Source of the DNA: Thermoleophilaceae bacterium
Lineage (GTDB): Bacteria; Actinomycetota; Thermoleophilia; Solirubrobacterales; Thermoleophilaceae
Length of the DNA stretch: 13,722 nt
Direction: 5' to 3'
Assembly: GCA_013696425.1 (NCBI GenBank)
Contig: JACCYP010000213.1
Span: 1 to 13,722 of the forward strand
The notes under the pieces: model-generated
Told to the model about the DNA's origin: nothing
Database searches by the model: none
What the model saw: only the letters and a program-made list of their open reading frames with translations
Shown: positions 11,572 through 13,722 of the stretch, piece after piece
Layout: each line of letters starts with the position of its first letter
Position numbering within the stretch: the first letter of the stretch is position 1
Program-made: the position numbers and the translations under genes

Positions 11572-13587
11572 ATGGAAACCTGGGGCAGGTCCTACCTCAT
11601 GTGCCCGCCGCGGCACTTCGACGTCCTCTACGAGATCAATCCGTGGATGACCGCCGAGATCCCGGTCGACCGCGAGCGCGCACAGACGCAGTGGCACGAG
11701 CTGCGCAGGACCCTCGAGCGCGCGGGCGCGCACGTGGAGGAGATCGAGCCGCAGGAGGGCTGGCCGGACATGGTCTTCGCCGCGAATGCCGGCATTGTCG
11801 CCGGGCACACCTTCGTTCCGGCCGTGATGCGCAACGTGGAGCGCGTGGGCGAGCGGACCTTCTTCGACCACTGGATGACCGAGCACGGCTTCAACGTCGA
11901 CGCGCTTCCGGGCGGGCTGCCCCAGGAGGGCGCGGGCGACGCGCTGCCGTTCGCCGGGCGGCTCGTGGCCGGGCACCAGACGCGCTCGAGCGCGGAGGCC
12001 TACGGCGAGCTCGCCGAGGCCACCGGCGCCGATGTGCTCGCCGTCGAGCTCCAGAACCCCTGGTACCACGTCGACCTCGCCTTCTGCCCGCTCGACGACG
12101 AGCACGCGATCGTCTACCCGCCGGCGTTCGGTGAGGAGGGCTGGGCGCGGCTCGCGGAGCACATCCCGCACCCCATCGTCCTCGACCCGGCCGAGGCCGA
12201 GCTCTTCTGCGCGAACTCCGTCGTGGTCGGGCGCACGGTCGTGATGCCCGCCTGCCCGCCGCGCCTGCGCGCCGAGCTCGAGGCGCTCGGCTTCGAGCCC
12301 GTTGTTGTCGACGTGTCCGAATTTTTGAAGGCCGGCGGCGGCCCGCGCTGTCTCACGCTCGCTCTCGACGTGCCGCGCGAGGCGCTCGGCGTAGGCCCGG
12401 TCGCGCGCAACTACTCGCCGCTGCCGGTGACGATCGCCTCGGGCGAGGGCGCATGGGTGACCGACACCGATGGCAACCGCTATCTCGATGGGCTTGCGGG
12501 CTACTCCGCGCTCAACTTCGGCCACCGCCATCCGGTGCTGGTCGCCGCGGCGCAGAACCAGCTGGACCGGCTCACGCTCACCAGTCGTGCCTTCGGCAAC
12601 GCCGAGCTCGAGCCGTTCGCGCGCGAGCTCGCGGAGCTCTGCGGCAAGGATCTGGTACTGCCGATGAATACCGGCGCGGAGGCGGTCGAGACCGCCATCA
12701 AGACCGCACGGAAATGGGGTTACGACCGCAAGGGCGTGGCGCCCGGACGGGCCAAGATCGTGGTGTGCGACGGCAACTTCCACGGCCGCACGACCACCAT
12801 CGTGTCCTTCTCCGACGACCACGGCGCCCGCGAGGGCTTCGGCCCGTTCACGCCGGGCTTCGAGAGCGTCCCCTTCGGAGATGCGCAGGCGCTCGCCCGC
12901 GCCCTCGAGGACCCCGACGTGGTGGCCTTCCTCCTCGAGCCGATCCAGGGCGAGGCCGGCGTGATCATCCCCCCGGAGGGCTACCTCGCCGGCGTGCGGC
13001 GCCTGTGCAGCGAGCGCGGCGTGCTGATGATCGCCGACGAGATCCAGTCCGGGCTCGCCCGCACCGGGCGCACGTTTGCGTGCGACCACGAGGGCGTGGT
13101 GCCCGACATCTACGTGCTCGGCAAGGCGCTCGGCGGCGGCATCCTCCCGCTCTCCGCGGTGGCCGCCGACGAGAACGTGCTCGGCGTGTTCCACCCGGGT
13201 GAGCACGGCAGCACCTTCGGGGGCAACCCACTTGCGTGTGCGGTCGGGCGCTCGGTGCTCGGGCTCCTATCCACCGGCGAGTTCCAGCACCGCAGTTCTT
13301 ACTACGGCGAGCGGCTCGCGCGCTCGCTCGAGGGCGCCCGCCTGCCAGGCGTCGCGGCCATCCGGGCCCGCGGCCTGTGGCTCGGCATCGACCTCGATGG
13401 CCGCGGCCCCACCGGTCGCGAGCTCTCCGAGCGCCTGCTGCGCCTCGGACTGCTGGCGAAGGACACCCACGGTCACACGATCCGGATCGCTCCGCCGCTG
13501 GTGATCGGCGATGCCGAGGTGGATTTCATCGTGAACCGCTTCGTGCAGGCCCTGGGTGCTCGCTACAGCGCCCAGCTCGCTGCCTAG
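11572..13587 (+). CDS. rocD: Arginine dihydrolase-like / ornithine aminotransferase fusion
   Basis: This 671-residue protein joins two enzymes; the symbol names the C-terminal half. Residues about 1-268 are a guanidino-group-modifying (amidinotransferase-fold) domain. It has MCPPRHFDV..YEINPWM at the start and PDMVFAANAG with D66 and N72. The catalytic set is H166 and D168 (WYHVDLAF) and C260 (GGGPRCLTL). These motifs most resemble the arginine dihydrolase domain of cyanobacterial ArgZ/AgrE, which makes ornithine from arginine; a dimethylarginine hydrolase or deiminase is the alternative. Residues about 272-668 are a full-length class III ornithine aminotransferase. It has NYSPLPV (Y281), NTGAEAVETA, GNFHGRTT, IADEIQSG (D489), the PLP lysine K518 in VLGKALGGG, and GSTFGGNPLA. 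It makes glutamate semialdehyde. The two halves meet with almost no linker and no frame break. Divergent from an Lrp regulator. Confidence 0.95.
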   Translation: METWGRSYLMCPPRHFDVLYEINPWMTAEIPVDRERAQTQWHELRRTLERAGAHVEEIEPQEGWPDMVFAANAGIVAGHTFVPAVMRNVERVGERTFFDHWMTEHGFNVDALPGGLPQEGAGDALPFAGRLVAGHQTRSSAEAYGELAEATGADVLAVELQNPWYHVDLAFCPLDDEHAIVYPPAFGEEGWARLAEHIPHPIVLDPAEAELFCANSVVVGRTVVMPACPPRLRAELEALGFEPVVVDVSEFLKAGGGPRCLTLALDVPREALGVGPVARNYSPLPVTIASGEGAWVTDTDGNRYLDGLAGYSALNFGHRHPVLVAAAQNQLDRLTLTSRAFGNAELEPFARELAELCGKDLVLPMNTGAEAVETAIKTARKWGYDRKGVAPGRAKIVVCDGNFHGRTTTIVSFSDDHGAREGFGPFTPGFESVPFGDAQALARALEDPDVVAFLLEPIQGEAGVIIPPEGYLAGVRRLCSERGVLMIADEIQSGLARTGRTFACDHEGVVPDIYVLGKALGGGILPLSAVAADENVLGVFHPGEHGSTFGGNPLACAVGRSVLGLLSTGEFQHRSSYYGERLARSLEGARLPGVAAIRARGLWLGIDLDGRGPTGRELSERLLRLGLLAKDTHGHTIRIAPPLVIGDAEVDFIVNRFVQALGARYSAQLAA

Positions 13588-13607
13588 CGGCTGCCCCTTG
13601 CCGCAGT

Positions 13608-13646
13608 GTCCTGCTTTGGGTACCCCTGGGGTCCTCTGGGCAGGAC
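13608..13646. terminator. Possible stem-loop between convergent genes
   Basis: GTCCTGC (13608-13614) and GCAGGAC (13640-13646) are perfect inverted repeats around a 25-nt interior that itself contains ACCCCTGGGGT. The position, after the fusion gene stop and before the stop of a convergent reading frame, suits a two-way terminator. No T-run follows on either strand, so support is moderate at best. Confidence 0.35.
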
Positions 13647-13647
13647 G

Positions 13648-13722
13648 CTAGGGGAGCGCCGGTACCGCCGGCTCGGAGCCGGGGGGTGCCTGGCCCTCGG
13701 GCGGCGGCTGCTGGGGCTGGGT
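13648..13722 (-). CDS. Proline-rich C-terminus of an unidentified protein (partial)
   Basis: The minus strand is open from the right edge to a TAG at 13648-13650, giving 24 residues starting TQPQQPPPEGQAPPGSEP. Third codon positions are G or C in 22 of 24 codons, as in neighbouring genes. A proline- and glutamine-rich tail like this is common at the end of secreted or membrane proteins. The rest is outside the window, so the product cannot be named, and with so few residues a non-coding origin is possible. Confidence 0.4.
   Translation of the reverse strand, partial: TQPQQPPPEGQAPPGSEPAVPALP

Noticed and set aside
11515..13206. A 563-codon open frame on the minus strand opposite the fusion gene
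   Set aside because: Its product is a histidine-, arginine- and glutamate-rich low-complexity chain with no domain. The opposite strand encodes two textbook enzymes with full motifs. Long antisense frames are expected in DNA this GC-rich.

Overview
The window looks like a chromosomal segment of a high-GC Gram-positive bacterium, most likely an actinomycete in the broad sense. I lean to Thermoleophilia/Solirubrobacterales, but only by general resemblance and not by any marker gene. The supporting signs are very high GC at third codon positions, frequent GTG and TTG starts, DUF4333-type lipoproteins, bacterial Ku with a lysine-rich tail, and candidate leaderless promoters. Genes are packed tightly. 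The longest gap is about 168 bp (7977-8144), so no stretch over 300 bp lacks a gene. I see no mobile element, CRISPR array, integrase or phage gene.

Region 1 (1-6090, minus strand) is the start of a respiratory complex I operon in the standard order nuoA-B-C-D-E-F-G, read right to left. Neighbouring genes overlap by 1 to 10 nt or lie 16 nt apart, which suggests translational coupling. All iron-sulfur ligands of NuoB, E and F, and of the part of NuoG present, are intact. NuoG runs off the left edge. Divergent from nuoA is a small unrecognised four-helix membrane protein (6139-6567). It is followed in convergent orientation by a flavin-reductase-like protein and a Ku end-joining protein.

Region 2 (8145-8990) holds two secreted electron-carrier lipoproteins, a cupredoxin and a class I cytochrome c. 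Their starts are only 15 bp apart on opposite strands. Region 3 (9000-11076, plus strand) has serS, two paralogous DUF4333-type lipoproteins, and a tRNA-Ser(UGA) between the two paralogues.

Region 4 (11081-13587) is the most interesting. An Lrp/AsnC regulator is divergent from a 671-residue fusion. The N-terminal half (about 1-268) is a guanidino-group-modifying enzyme resembling the arginine dihydrolase domain of cyanobacterial ArgZ/AgrE. The C-terminal half (about 272-668) is a complete ornithine aminotransferase (RocD). Together they could take arginine through ornithine to glutamate semialdehyde on one polypeptide. The 38-bp divergent spacer and adjoining Lrp codons carry palindromes that could be the regulator's operator. 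The window ends with the proline-rich 3' end of a probable minus-strand gene.
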